Of a stretch of 64,000 nt of DNA, positions 1 through 7,707 are shown one piece after another. The position numbers and the translations under genes were made by a program. Numbering within the stretch: position 1 is the stretch's first letter; every line of letters begins with the position of its first letter. The notes beneath the pieces are model-generated. The model saw only the letters and a program-made list of their open reading frames with translations, ran no database searches and was not told the origin of the DNA. The stretch is from Geodermatophilaceae bacterium URHA0031 (lineage in GTDB: Bacteria > Actinomycetota > Actinomycetes > Mycobacteriales > Geodermatophilaceae): NCBI GenBank assembly GCA_000620205.1, contig JHVP01000005.1, positions 359,328 to 423,327 of the forward strand, given 5' to 3'.

Positions 1-1
1 C

Positions 2-202
2 GCTGCCGTGGAGAACCACGACGGCCCGGGCCCCTACGGCTCGAAGGGGATCAGCGAGGGTGCGCTGCTGTGCACCGCCGGCGCGCTGGGCGCCGCGGTG
101 GCCGACGCCGCCGGCGTGGTGATCCGCGACCTGCCGCTGACCCCCGAACGGGTCTGGACGGCGATCCAGGCGGCCTGCCCCGAGGAGCAGGACGCGCAGT
201 AG
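2..202 (+). CDS. C-terminal end of a molybdopterin-binding (xanthine dehydrogenase/CoxL-type) hydroxylase subunit, partial
   Basis: Only the last 66 residues are in the window; the reading frame is open at the left edge. The piece has the usual end of the large subunit of molybdenum hydroxylases: a GPYGSKGISE motif, in which the Glu corresponds to the catalytic glutamate near the Mo cofactor in this family, followed by a helix and the typical DLPLTPERVW tail. Such enzymes hydroxylate aromatic heterocycles, purines or aldehydes, or oxidise CO. The substrate cannot be read from this fragment. It lies 65 bp upstream of a Tm-1-like gene on the same strand, so it is probably the end of the same catabolic operon. 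Confidence 0.8.
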   Translation, partial: AAVENHDGPGPYGSKGISEGALLCTAGALGAAVADAAGVVIRDLPLTPERVWTAIQAACPEEQDAQ

Positions 203-267
203 GACGCCGGGCCCGCCAGGGCCCGGCGACGGCACCACCCCCGTTCCCCCGTCACAGAGGAGTGACC

Positions 268-1554
268 ATGTCCCGCAAGCCCGTCGTCTGTCTCGCCGGC
301 ACCCTGGACACCAAGGGCACCGAGTACGCCTACGTCCGCGACGCCCTGCTCGCCCAGGACGTCGACGTCCTGGTGGTCGACTGCGGTGTCCTCGGCGAGC
401 CGTACTTCCCGCCGGACATCGCGGCCGGCGAGGTGGCGGAACGGGCGGGCGTGAAGCTCACCGACTTCGCGGCGGGCGTGGAGGGCGGCGCGGGCGGCCG
501 GAACGTGGCCATCACGAAGATGAGCGAGGGGCTGCGCTCGCTGCTGGCCGAGCTGTGCGAGCAGGGCCGGATCGACGCGGTGCTGGGGCTCGGCGGTACC
601 GGCGGCACCGACCTGCTCGGCGGCGCGCTGCAGAACCTGGGCATCGGTGTGCCCAAGCTGATCGTCAGCACCATGGCCTCGAACAACACCCGGCCCTACG
701 TCGGGCACTCGGACATGATGATGATGAACGCCGTCACCGACATCGCCGGGCTCAACCGCATCTCCAAGCAGGTGCTGAGCAACGCCGCGCACGCGGCCGC
801 CGGCCTGGCCCGCGGCTACGAGACCACCAGGTCGCAAGCCGAGGCCAGCAAGCCGCTCATCGCGATCTCGATGTTCGGGGTCACCACGCCGGGCGTCATG
901 CGCATCCGCGAGCAGCTGGAGGCCAACGGGTTCGAGGTCGTCACCTTCCACGCCGTCGGCGAGGGCGCGGGCATGGAGCACCTGATCGACACCGGTGCGA
1001 TCGACGGGCTGATCGACTACACGCTGCCGGAGATCATCAACCACTGGAACAAGGGCATCTTCGACCCGGGTGTCGAGCGGATGGAGGCCGCGATCCGCAC
1101 CGGGATCCCGCTGGTCGTCGTCCCCGGCGCGGCCGAGTGCTTCAACTTCGGTGCCCGCGACACCATCCCCGCGGAGTTCGACACCGACGAGCGCAACATC
1201 ATCATCCACAACCCGAACATCACCTCGCTGTTGGCCACCCCGGACGAGATGCGCCGGCTGGGCGAGTACATCGCCGACCACGTCAACCGCGCCCCCGGCC
1301 CGAAGGCGGTCGCCCTGCCCCTGGACGGGCTGGACAACTACTTCAAGGAGGGCAGCCAGTGGCACGGCGTGGACGTGTCGCCGCTGCTGGACACCCTGCG
1401 GAGCGCCCTGGACCCGGCCGTCCGGGTGGTCGAGATGGACGCCAACATCAACGACACGGCGTTCGCCGACGCCGTCTACCAGCTCTTCGTCGAGCAGTGG
1501 GAGCAGCGCGAGGGGGCCGGGATCCCGGCCGCCACCGTGACGACCGCCGGCTGA
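268..1554 (+). CDS. Tm-1-like ATP-binding domain protein (UPF0261), copy 1
   Basis: 428 residues. The N-terminus shows the UPF0261 signature CLAGTLDTKGTEYAYVRD, followed by a GLGGTGGTDLLGGAL glycine-rich turn and STMASNN, all typical of the family whose plant member is the N-terminal half of tomato Tm-1. The biochemical function of the bacterial proteins is not established; nucleotide binding is inferred from the Tm-1 fold. The ATG at 268 is preceded by AGAGGAG. A clear paralogue lies at 19769-20977, where it is paired with the TIM-barrel half; here no TIM-barrel partner is adjacent. A strong hairpin follows at 1577-1610. Confidence 0.9.
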   Translation: MSRKPVVCLAGTLDTKGTEYAYVRDALLAQDVDVLVVDCGVLGEPYFPPDIAAGEVAERAGVKLTDFAAGVEGGAGGRNVAITKMSEGLRSLLAELCEQGRIDAVLGLGGTGGTDLLGGALQNLGIGVPKLIVSTMASNNTRPYVGHSDMMMMNAVTDIAGLNRISKQVLSNAAHAAAGLARGYETTRSQAEASKPLIAISMFGVTTPGVMRIREQLEANGFEVVTFHAVGEGAGMEHLIDTGAIDGLIDYTLPEIINHWNKGIFDPGVERMEAAIRTGIPLVVVPGAAECFNFGARDTIPAEFDTDERNIIIHNPNITSLLATPDEMRRLGEYIADHVNRAPGPKAVALPLDGLDNYFKEGSQWHGVDVSPLLDTLRSALDPAVRVVEMDANINDTAFADAVYQLFVEQWEQREGAGIPAATVTTAG

Positions 1555-1576
1555 CGCTCACCTCGTCCATCCCCGA

Positions 1577-1610
1577 CGCCGGGACGCCACCCCGCGGTGG
1601 CGTCCCGGCG
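1577..1610 (+). terminator. 15-bp perfect hairpin after the Tm-1-like gene
   Basis: Arms 1577-1591 and 1596-1610 are exact complements around a CCGC loop. It lies 22 bp past the stop of the UPF0261 gene and 26 bp before the next start on the same strand. No T-run follows, which is common for actinobacterial terminators. It may terminate the upstream operon or only reduce read-through. Confidence 0.6.
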
Positions 1611-1636
1611 CGCTCTCCCCGACCCGGAGGTCCCGC

Positions 1637-2293
1637 ATGACCCAGCGCCTGTTCCTGCTCCGCCACGGTGAGGTCACCTCGCACCGCGGCGACGTCCCGG
1701 TGACCGAGGAGGGCCTGCAGACCGCCGTCGAGGTGGGCCGCCGCCTCGCCGGCCGGGCCGGTGGCCCGATCCGGGTCCTCAGCGGCGAGACCCGCCGCAC
1801 CCGGGACACCGCCGCCGCGGTCGCCCGGGGGGCCCGCGAGGCCGGCGCCGAGGTCCTCGAGGACGGCGTCGCGTTCGCGCTGCGCAACCCCGACCTCTAC
1901 CTCGCCGGCGTGCGCGTCGACATGGTGAGCAGCGAGGCCGCCTTCGCCGCCCAGGTGCCCGGCTTCACCGAGGCCGACGTCGCGAAGGTGTCCTTCTTCA
2001 GCGAGTGGCTGACCGCTCCGGACCGGGTGGGCTGGTGGGTCCGGCACCCCGAGCCGCCGGGCGACGACGCCGCCGCCGTGGCCGACCGCATCCGCACCTT
2101 CGCCGCCAGCCTCGCCGACCGGGCGGACGACACCGCCTTCACCGTCGCGGTCACCCACTCCCCCGTGCTGCGGGCCTGTGGCGTGGAGGTCACCGGTGGC
2201 GACATCGGCGAGCCGCGCTGGCTGGCCGGTCTGGAGGCGGAGGTCTCGGCCGACCGCTCGGTGCGGATGCAGGTGCTGCCCGAGGCGCCCTGA
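1637..2293 (+). CDS. histidine phosphatase family protein (phosphoglycerate-mutase-like)
   Basis: 218 residues. The RHG motif is at the N-terminus (FLLRHGEVTS, phospho-accepting His10), and the second catalytic His is in VTHSP (about residue 174), as in the branch-1 histidine phosphatases. The ATG at 1637 follows CCGGAGGTC at a good distance. Members act on phosphosugars, phosphorylated cofactors or phosphoproteins, so the substrate is not predictable. Position in a catabolic gene set suggests removal of a phosphate from a pathway intermediate, which is inference. Confidence 0.85.
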   Translation: MTQRLFLLRHGEVTSHRGDVPVTEEGLQTAVEVGRRLAGRAGGPIRVLSGETRRTRDTAAAVARGAREAGAEVLEDGVAFALRNPDLYLAGVRVDMVSSEAAFAAQVPGFTEADVAKVSFFSEWLTAPDRVGWWVRHPEPPGDDAAAVADRIRTFAASLADRADDTAFTVAVTHSPVLRACGVEVTGGDIGEPRWLAGLEAEVSADRSVRMQVLPEAP

Positions 2294-2333
2294 CCCCGCT
2301 GCCGCGCCGAGCCGCGGCGACCCGCCGGAGTGG

Positions 2334-2364
2334 TTGACAGGCGAGGGATCGAGAATCGATTATG
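2334..2364 (+). promoter_or_regulatory. promoter with overlapping ATCGAT operator (site A)
   Basis: A consensus-like -35 TTGACA (2334-2339) is separated by 18 bp from GATTAT (2358-2363), a fair -10. The near-palindrome GAGAATCGATTATG (2351-2364, core ATCGAT 2355-2360) covers the -10. The same ATCGAT-centred motif recurs before other catabolic genes in the window, so I read this as the operator of an FCD-type GntR repressor. The downstream genes are the MBL hydrolase, SDR and alcohol dehydrogenase. Confidence 0.6.
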
Positions 2365-2458
2365 TGAGGACCGGTCAGCGCCGACCAGCCGCTCTCGTCG
2401 CGCCGGGACTGTGGCGCCGGGGACGGCCCGGCCGCCGACGCTCCAGGGAGGTTCCGTC

Positions 2459-3331
2459 GTGCAGCGCGTGACGCCCCATGTCTTCACGTCCACCGAGATC
2501 CGTGGCTGCAACCCCAGCTACGTCGTGACGTCGGCAGGGGTGGTCGTCATCGACACGCCGCAGCTGCCGACGAAGGCCGTCGCGATGCGCCGCGAGGCCG
2601 AGGAGCACGGCCCGATCCGGTACGTGGTCAACACCGAGCACCACGTCGACCACATCTTCGGCAACTACTGGTTCAAGGGCGCCGGCGAGGTGGTCCACCA
2701 CCGGGGCGTCGCGGACAACTTCATGGTGCCGACGCCGGACCTGGACCCCTTCGCCTACGCGCTCGAGGCCATCCCCACCGACGACCCCGACGCCGCGGGG
2801 ATCGTCCCGGACCGGGACACCTACTACGAGGACCCGAACGCCGGCGACCTGGTGTTCACCGGGGACCTGGAGATGCGGGTCGGCGACACGACCTTCTACC
2901 TGATCCACACCCCGGGCCACACCCCCGGGCAGGTCGCCGTCTACGTGCCGGAGCAGCGGGTCGTCTTCACCGGGGACACCGTCTTCTCCGAGTGCCAGAC
3001 CTGGCTCATGACCAGCGACATCGACCAGTGGGTCGGCGCCCTGGACGTGATCGGCAGCCTGGACGTCGACACCGTCGTCCCCGGCCACGGCCCGGTGACG
3101 ACCCCGGCCTACCTGGCCACCCAGCGGTCGGTGCTGCTGGCCTGGACCAGCGCTGTCGCCGAGGCGGTGGCCAAGGGCTGGTCGCGCGAGGAGACGGTCG
3201 CGCGGGTCGACTTCCGCGACAGGTTCGGCCCGGTCGACGTCGGGCAGGGCTACATGATGGACCACATCCAGACGCTGAACGCCGCGTCGCTGTGGGACAA
3301 GTTCACCGCCAAGCGCGCCCCCGTCCGCTGA
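2459..3331 (+). CDS. MBL-fold metallo-hydrolase with altered first metal ligand
   Basis: 290 residues from the GTG at 2459, chosen because AGGGAGGT lies just upstream and because an upstream ATG at 2330 would place the promoter inside the gene. The fold is shown by the metal-binding loop NTEHHVDHIFGN (residues 58-69), HTPGHTPGQ, FTGDTVF and VVPGHGPV. In most family members the loop reads HxHxDH; here it is E60-H61-H62-V63-D64-H65, so the first His is Glu. Likely a hydrolase of an ester, lactone or thioester in the same pathway as the flanking dehydrogenases; the true substrate is unknown. Confidence 0.85.
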   Translation: MQRVTPHVFTSTEIRGCNPSYVVTSAGVVVIDTPQLPTKAVAMRREAEEHGPIRYVVNTEHHVDHIFGNYWFKGAGEVVHHRGVADNFMVPTPDLDPFAYALEAIPTDDPDAAGIVPDRDTYYEDPNAGDLVFTGDLEMRVGDTTFYLIHTPGHTPGQVAVYVPEQRVVFTGDTVFSECQTWLMTSDIDQWVGALDVIGSLDVDTVVPGHGPVTTPAYLATQRSVLLAWTSAVAEAVAKGWSREETVARVDFRDRFGPVDVGQGYMMDHIQTLNAASLWDKFTAKRAPVR

Positions 3332-3368
3332 CGCCCCCACTCCCCCGACGCCGGAGGTCCTGCACGCC

Positions 3369-4169
3369 ATGACCAGCTCCACCACCGAGGAACTGCAGCG
3401 CTTCACCCTCCGCGACCGGGTGGCCGTCGTCGCCGGCGGCTCCGGCGGTGTCGGCGTCCGCGCCTGCGGCGCGCTGGCCGCCGTCGGCGCCAAGGTGGCC
3501 GTCATCGGCCGCTCCGAGGAGCGGCTGGCCGAAGCCCGGAAGGCGGTGGAGAACGCCGGTGGCGAGGCCCTGGTCATCGCCGGCGACATGGCCGACAAGG
3601 GCGCCGCCGACGACGCGGTGCAGCAGACCGTGGACGCCTTCGGGCGGGTCGACGTCCTGGTGAACGGCATCGGTGGCGGTGCGGGCACCGCCCTGTACCC
3701 CGCCGAGGAGTACCCGCAGGCCGAGTGGGACCGGATCCTCGACCTGAACCTCACGACGGCCCTGCTGGTCTCCCAGGCCGCGGCCCGGGCGATGATCGCC
3801 GGCGGCCGCGGCGGCTCGGTCCTCAACGTCAGCTCGGTGCGCGGCCAGCTCGGCATCGACGCCGGCTACTCCGCCTACGTCGCCGCCAAGGGCGCGATGG
3901 ACGCCCTGACCCGCCAGCACGCCACCGAGTGGGCCAAGCACGGCATCCGGGTCAACGCCATCTCTCCCACCTTCGTCCAGACCCCGCAGGCGGCCTCGCT
4001 GCTGGCCCAGCCCGGGTTCTACGACAACCTGGTGAGCCGCATCCCACTGCGCCGGATCGCCGACCCCGACGACCTGGTCGGCGCCCTGCTGTTCTTCTGC
4101 TCCGACGCGTCCTCGTTCGTCACGGGCCAGGTCCTCACGCTGGACGGCGGCCTGACGGCGACCCAGTGA
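3369..4169 (+). CDS. SDR-family oxidoreductase
   Basis: 266 residues. It has a Rossmann glycine motif (AGGSGGVG, about residue 23), an NGIGGG segment in the place of NNAG, a catalytic Ser in NVSSV and YVAAK for the Tyr-Lys pair, and ends with GQVLTLDGG as classical SDRs do. It reduces or oxidises an alcohol/ketone with NAD(P)(H). The ATG at 3369 follows CGGAGGTC. Its TGA overlaps the GTG of the alcohol dehydrogenase by 4 bp, so the two are translationally coupled and probably act in sequence. Confidence 0.9.
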   Translation: MTSSTTEELQRFTLRDRVAVVAGGSGGVGVRACGALAAVGAKVAVIGRSEERLAEARKAVENAGGEALVIAGDMADKGAADDAVQQTVDAFGRVDVLVNGIGGGAGTALYPAEEYPQAEWDRILDLNLTTALLVSQAAARAMIAGGRGGSVLNVSSVRGQLGIDAGYSAYVAAKGAMDALTRQHATEWAKHGIRVNAISPTFVQTPQAASLLAQPGFYDNLVSRIPLRRIADPDDLVGALLFFCSDASSFVTGQVLTLDGGLTATQ

Positions 4170-5287
4170 CGACGGCGCACCGCGCGACCGCGGCGGTCGT
4201 CCGGGGGCAGGGCGGCCCGTTCCTGCTCGAGCAGGTGCAGGTCAGCGGGCCGCGCCCGGACGAGGTCCTGGTCGAGGTCGCGGCCGCCGGCATGTGCCAC
4301 ACCGACCTGCTGGTACGCGACCAGCGACCCGGGGTGCTGCCGGCGATCGTCGGCCACGAGGGCGCCGGCGTGGTGCGGGAGGTGGGCAGCGAGGTCCGCG
4401 GCGTCGTCCCCGGCGCGCACGTCGTCCTGAGCTTCCCGTCGTGCGGTGCGTGCGTGCGGTGCCGCACCGGCCATTCGGCCTACTGCGACTCCATCGCGAC
4501 CCTCAAGTTCGGCTGCCGCCGTCCGGACGGCACCGTGGCCACCACCGACGCCGACGGCGAGCCGGTCGGCGACCAGTTCTTCGGTCAGTCGTCGTTCAGC
4601 AGCCTCGCGGTCGTGAACGCCCGCAGCGTGGTCCCGGTGCCCGACGACGTCGACCTGCGCACCGCGGGGCCGCTGGCGTGCGGCGTGCAGACCGGCGCGG
4701 GCACCGTGCTGGACGTCCTGCGGGTCTCCCCGGGCTCGTCCATCGCGGTCTTCGGCGCCGGCTCGGTGGGGCTCTGCGCGATCATGGCCGCCCGGCTGTG
4801 CGGCGCCACCACGATCGTCGCGGTCAACCGCCGTGCCTCCCGGCTGGCGCTGGCCGCCGAGTTCGGCGCGACCCACCTGGTCTCCCCCACCGACGCCGAC
4901 CCGGTCGAGGCGATCCGCGCGGCCACCGGTGGCCGGGGCGTGGAGTTCGCGTTCGAGACGACCGGCGTCCCGGAGGTGCTCACCCAGGCCGTGCGGTCGC
5001 TGGACTCTCTGGGCACCTGCGCCTACGTCGGGACGGCCGCACCGGGTGAGCTGGGCGGCATCCCGATGCTGGAGGCGATGACGAAGGGGCTCACCGTGCG
5101 CGGGGTCCTGCAGGGCGACAGCACCCCGGCGCGCACCATCCCGCGACTGCTGGACCTGCACCGGCGCGGCCTGCTGCCCTTCGACCGGCTGATCACCCAC
5201 TACCGGCTCGACGAGGTCAACCAGGCGGCCGCGGACACCGAGGCAGGCGACGTCGTCAAGCCGGTCCTCCTCATGCCGGGGGCCTGA
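4166..5287 (+). CDS. zinc-dependent alcohol dehydrogenase (aryl/benzyl alcohol dehydrogenase-like)
   Basis: 373 residues from a GTG overlapping the SDR stop. Catalytic zinc ligands are visible in GMCHTD, GHEGAGVV and the later LACGVQTG. The structural zinc loop has four cysteines in CGACVRCRTGHSAYC. The nucleotide fold is FGAGSVGLCAIMAA. Overall it resembles the class of NAD-dependent aryl-alcohol and S-(hydroxymethyl)mycothiol-type dehydrogenases. It is the last gene of the left catabolic block; hairpins follow directly. Likely oxidises an alcohol intermediate to the aldehyde. Confidence 0.9.
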   Translation: MTTAHRATAAVVRGQGGPFLLEQVQVSGPRPDEVLVEVAAAGMCHTDLLVRDQRPGVLPAIVGHEGAGVVREVGSEVRGVVPGAHVVLSFPSCGACVRCRTGHSAYCDSIATLKFGCRRPDGTVATTDADGEPVGDQFFGQSSFSSLAVVNARSVVPVPDDVDLRTAGPLACGVQTGAGTVLDVLRVSPGSSIAVFGAGSVGLCAIMAARLCGATTIVAVNRRASRLALAAEFGATHLVSPTDADPVEAIRAATGGRGVEFAFETTGVPEVLTQAVRSLDSLGTCAYVGTAAPGELGGIPMLEAMTKGLTVRGVLQGDSTPARTIPRLLDLHRRGLLPFDRLITHYRLDEVNQAAADTEAGDVVKPVLLMPGA

Positions 5288-5290
5288 GCG

Positions 5291-5351
5291 CGGCCGGAAG
5301 GCCGGGTACCGCACCGCGGTCTCCTGCCCTCTCCCTTGCTCCTCGAGCAAG
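5291..5351 (+). terminator. two small hairpins after the alcohol dehydrogenase
   Basis: CGGCC-GGAA-GGCCG at 5291-5304 and CTTGCTC-CTC-GAGCAAG at 5335-5351 lie within 65 bp of the stop codon. Both are short. Together they probably end the operon. The rest of the stretch up to 5605 shows no convincing gene; it carries the upstream region of the repeat-protein gene. Confidence 0.4.
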
Positions 5352-5605
5352 ACCCCGCCAGAAGGAAGATCGGCCTCGCGCGCTGAAAGGCCGGTCCGTG
5401 CGCGGATCTGTCTCAAGAGGCGGCGACCGGGACAGCACGAGTTCCCCACGAGTGCTGACATCCTGGCGTGACGACGTGGTGACGGCCGAGGCGTTTGACT
5501 TCAGGCCGATTTCCGAGACGAAGGGCGCTGGGGGCAACGGATCCGGCATCGCGCCGCTGGCTCCAGGGATGGGCATCGTCCGCCACACGGCACGAGGGAA
5601 TCGAG

Positions 5606-6130
5606 ATGGGCCCCAACGTCACGTTCTACCGCAGTACCGACGGAGCCTTGTCCGTCGGGCACATCAACGGTTCGGTGCTCCTCGTCGAGGACCAGAGCGG
5701 CGGCGCGGCCCCCGATCGGACGCATGTGGTGAGGATCGGCTCCGACGTCCTGTTCTACCGCAGCGACGACGGGACCTTCTTCCTCGCGCACATCGACAGT
5801 TCCGGGCACCTCATCGGCAGCCAGAGCGGCAGCACCGGCCCGAACTGGACGCACATCGTGACGATCGGCTCCAACGTCCTGTTCTACCGGAGCGACAACG
5901 GGAACGTCCTCGTCGCGCACATCGACAGTTCGGGGCATCTGGCCGAAACGCACACCAAGCGCGTAGCTCCGAACTGGACGCACATCGTGGCGGTCGGCTC
6001 CAACGTCCTCCTCTACCGGAGCGACGACGGGACGTTCCTGGTCGGGCACATCGACACGTCCGGGCACCTTGTCGAGAGGCACAGCAGCGGCGCAGCTCCG
6101 AACTGGACGCACATCGTGGCGGTCGGCTGA
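5606..6130 (+). CDS. protein made of four 43-residue tandem repeats
   Basis: 174 residues from the ATG at 5606 (GAGGGA upstream; an ATG at 5495 is possible but its extra 37 residues do not fit the repeat). The whole protein is four copies of a 43-residue unit with the pattern NVLFYRSDDGTF, AHIDSSGHL, then PNWTHIV.IGS. No signal peptide or membrane segment is seen. The alternating hydrophobic pattern and aromatic/Gly/Asp turns suggest beta-blades, as in small lectin-like or propeller proteins. I do not recognise the family. It stands alone at the start of the accessory stretch. Confidence 0.7.
   Translation: MGPNVTFYRSTDGALSVGHINGSVLLVEDQSGGAAPDRTHVVRIGSDVLFYRSDDGTFFLAHIDSSGHLIGSQSGSTGPNWTHIVTIGSNVLFYRSDNGNVLVAHIDSSGHLAETHTKRVAPNWTHIVAVGSNVLLYRSDDGTFLVGHIDTSGHLVERHSSGAAPNWTHIVAVG
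5615..6127 (+). repeat. 129-bp in-frame tandem repeat, four copies
   Basis: Units begin at 5615, 5744, 5873 and 6002, each exactly 129 bp apart (AACGTC.TGTTCTACCG at the head of each). The last three copies are close in DNA sequence, the first is more diverged. The final unit runs into the stop codon, so the coding region is nothing but repeat. Confidence 0.9.
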
Positions 6131-6181
6131 GAGTGCTCCGCCACATGCCGGCCGCCCCATGGGGTCCTTGCCCGAAGCCGC

Positions 6182-6640
6182 TCAGCCGGCGTCCGCGGCA
6201 CCGAGCGGCGGCAGGACACCCGCGCCCGTCAACCAGCCCATCCAGTCGCCGAAGTGCCACAGCTCCACGATCCGACGCTCATGCCACTGGGCGATGAGCA
6301 CGCCGGTGGCCTGGGTCGATCGACCAGTGGGAGGCGTCGGGAGCAACGGGTTCTCGCCGCTGTAGGTCCCCGTGCAATGCCATCTGTGGACCGTGGTGTT
6401 CCCGTCGACGATCAACTGGTCCTGCTCGACAGAGAAATCGGGAAAGGCCTGATGGAAGCCCGTCACGAAGTCCCGCAGACCTCCCTTGTCCAGGTCCGGG
6501 AAGGGCGGGATGTGGTAGACGAGGTCGTCGCTGTACACCTCGTCCACGCTGGACACGTCCCCGCGTTCCCAGCCCGCGCGGACTCGGTCGAAGTAGGCGC
6601 GCGCCAACTCTCGGATGGCGACTGGGGTGGTCTGAGTCAT
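6182..6640 (-). CDS. NTF2-like / SnoaL-type ester cyclase family protein
   Basis: 152 residues from the ATG at 6640, which has CGGAGGTC upstream on the minus strand. The pattern (helical start, YSDDLVYHIPPFPD, FHQAFPDFSV, HRWHCTGTYSG, ELWHFGDW) is that of the SnoaL-like polyketide-cyclase branch of the NTF2 fold. These small proteins bind or isomerise small organic molecules, and many have no known substrate. It stands between the repeat protein (opposite strand) and the HNH gene, with no obvious operon. Confidence 0.8.
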   Translation of the reverse strand: MTQTTPVAIRELARAYFDRVRAGWERGDVSSVDEVYSDDLVYHIPPFPDLDKGGLRDFVTGFHQAFPDFSVEQDQLIVDGNTTVHRWHCTGTYSGENPLLPTPPTGRSTQATGVLIAQWHERRIVELWHFGDWMGWLTGAGVLPPLGAADAG

Positions 6641-6736
6641 CGCTGACCTCCGTTCAGCTCCCGTCTTCGGGACGGTGAACACGACGCTAGAGACGTCAGC
6701 GGCCCATCAGCAGGGCCGTAGGCCCTCTCGTCCGCT

Positions 6737-6760
6737 GCCCCTGAATGGGCGCTGTGGGTC
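6737..6760 (+). repeat. degenerate copy of the island hairpin repeat
   Basis: GCCCCTGAATGGGCGCTGTGGGTC aligns over most positions with the clean copies at 7683 and 10489, with one base missing in the loop. It lies between the NTF2-like gene and the 3' side of the HNH gene. Confidence 0.4.
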
Positions 6761-6794
6761 AGTCAGCGGCCCTGCCGCCGGGGGCCTTGGCACT

Positions 6795-7331
6795 TCACCC
6801 AGGCGCGGTCCAGCGGGGGCGGTGGCGCACCACCTCCGTGGGTGTCCCGGGAGCGAAGTAGGTCGCGCGGCGGCGGCTGAGTCGGTTCAGCTCCCAGCCC
6901 CAGGGCACGCGTGCAGCCTTCGCCTTGTTGTGGCGCCGGCACAACGCCTGACCGTTGGCCAGGTCGGTCCAGCCGCCGCGGCTGTGAGGATGGACGTGAT
7001 CGGCCTCCAGCGCGCCCGTCTGCTGGCAGCGACCGCCCAACCACCCGTGGTGCTCGCATCGGCCGCCGGCCCGGGTCAAGATCGTGATCTTGTCGGCACG
7101 CGTGAACGTGCGCACGGCATCGCGTGCGTGCCCGGGATGAACCACGTCGCGGACCATGCGGACGCCGGCCCGGACCACCAGCAGCGTCGCGAGCACGACG
7201 AACCACGGGTGTGCCCACAAAACGTGCCAGACAGCGTGCACGAGCTGGTCGCTGGAGGTGCCCCACTCGTCGGACAACTGCACCGCCAGGGGTGTCGTCT
7301 GGCTCATCGGATCGGCCGCCGGCGCATACAC
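6795..7331 (-). CDS. HNH endonuclease with an N-terminal membrane segment
   Basis: 178 residues from the ATG at 7331 (an ATG at 7307 is an alternative). The C-terminal half has a zinc-binding HNH core: CEHHG, then CQQTG, LEADHVHPHSRGG, and ALCRRHNKAK. Residues about 30-60 contain a hydrophobic stretch (WFVVLATLLVVRAGV), predicting a single membrane anchor with the nuclease domain next to it. HNH nucleases of this size are usually soluble and are found in phage, restriction or mobile contexts. No partner gene is evident. Confidence 0.8.
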   Translation of the reverse strand: MYAPAADPMSQTTPLAVQLSDEWGTSSDQLVHAVWHVLWAHPWFVVLATLLVVRAGVRMVRDVVHPGHARDAVRTFTRADKITILTRAGGRCEHHGWLGGRCQQTGALEADHVHPHSRGGWTDLANGQALCRRHNKAKAARVPWGWELNRLSRRRATYFAPGTPTEVVRHRPRWTAPG

Positions 7332-7532
7332 GAGAGGTTAGGAATCGCCTCCGCCTCCCACAGTCGCCCTGCTGGGGGACAGCAGGGCGAGCAGCCGTCA
7401 CGCTGAGAATCGGGGCCGCCTTGACGGCCGCCTCGGAAGGGACCAGGCCACCCGAATGGGCCGGGGCCAGGGATTGCGGTGACCCAGTGTCGACGTCAAC
7501 GTGGAAAAGGGTCTGGTGCGAGGTCGGGGTTG

Positions 7533-7555
7533 CCCCTGAGTCGGACGCTCCGGGG
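7533..7555 (+). repeat. island hairpin repeat
   Basis: CCCCTGAG-TCGGACG-CTCCGGGG: 8-bp arms with one mismatch around a 7-nt loop, the same architecture as the other copies. Confidence 0.6.
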
Positions 7556-7682
7556 TGGGGGCTGGGCCCGGTTCTTTAGCGCGTCCCGCTGCACCGGCCC
7601 GGCCGACGTTCCCGCGGAAACGTCGCCGAGCGACGAGCCTCGCCGTGCGAACGCTCCTGCGGGGACGTCACCGCGGCTGACG

Positions 7683-7707
7683 GTCCCTGAGTAGACCGCT
7701 CAGGGAC
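7683..7707 (+). repeat. island hairpin repeat, perfect arms
   Basis: GTCCCTGAG (7683-7691), loop TAGACCG, CTCAGGGAC (7699-7707). The arms are exact complements. This copy defines the consensus of the family. Confidence 0.7.

Noticed and set aside
5398..6297. Alternative plus-strand frame of about 300 codons over the repeat protein
   Set aside because: It overlaps the repeat gene in another frame and is an Arg/His/Pro-rich shadow; the 43-residue repeat frame has the better protein pattern and a ribosome site.
6795..7331. HNH gene as part of a restriction or retron-type defence system
   Set aside because: No methyltransferase, reverse transcriptase, helicase or toxin-antitoxin partner is adjacent; a lone nuclease does not support a system call.
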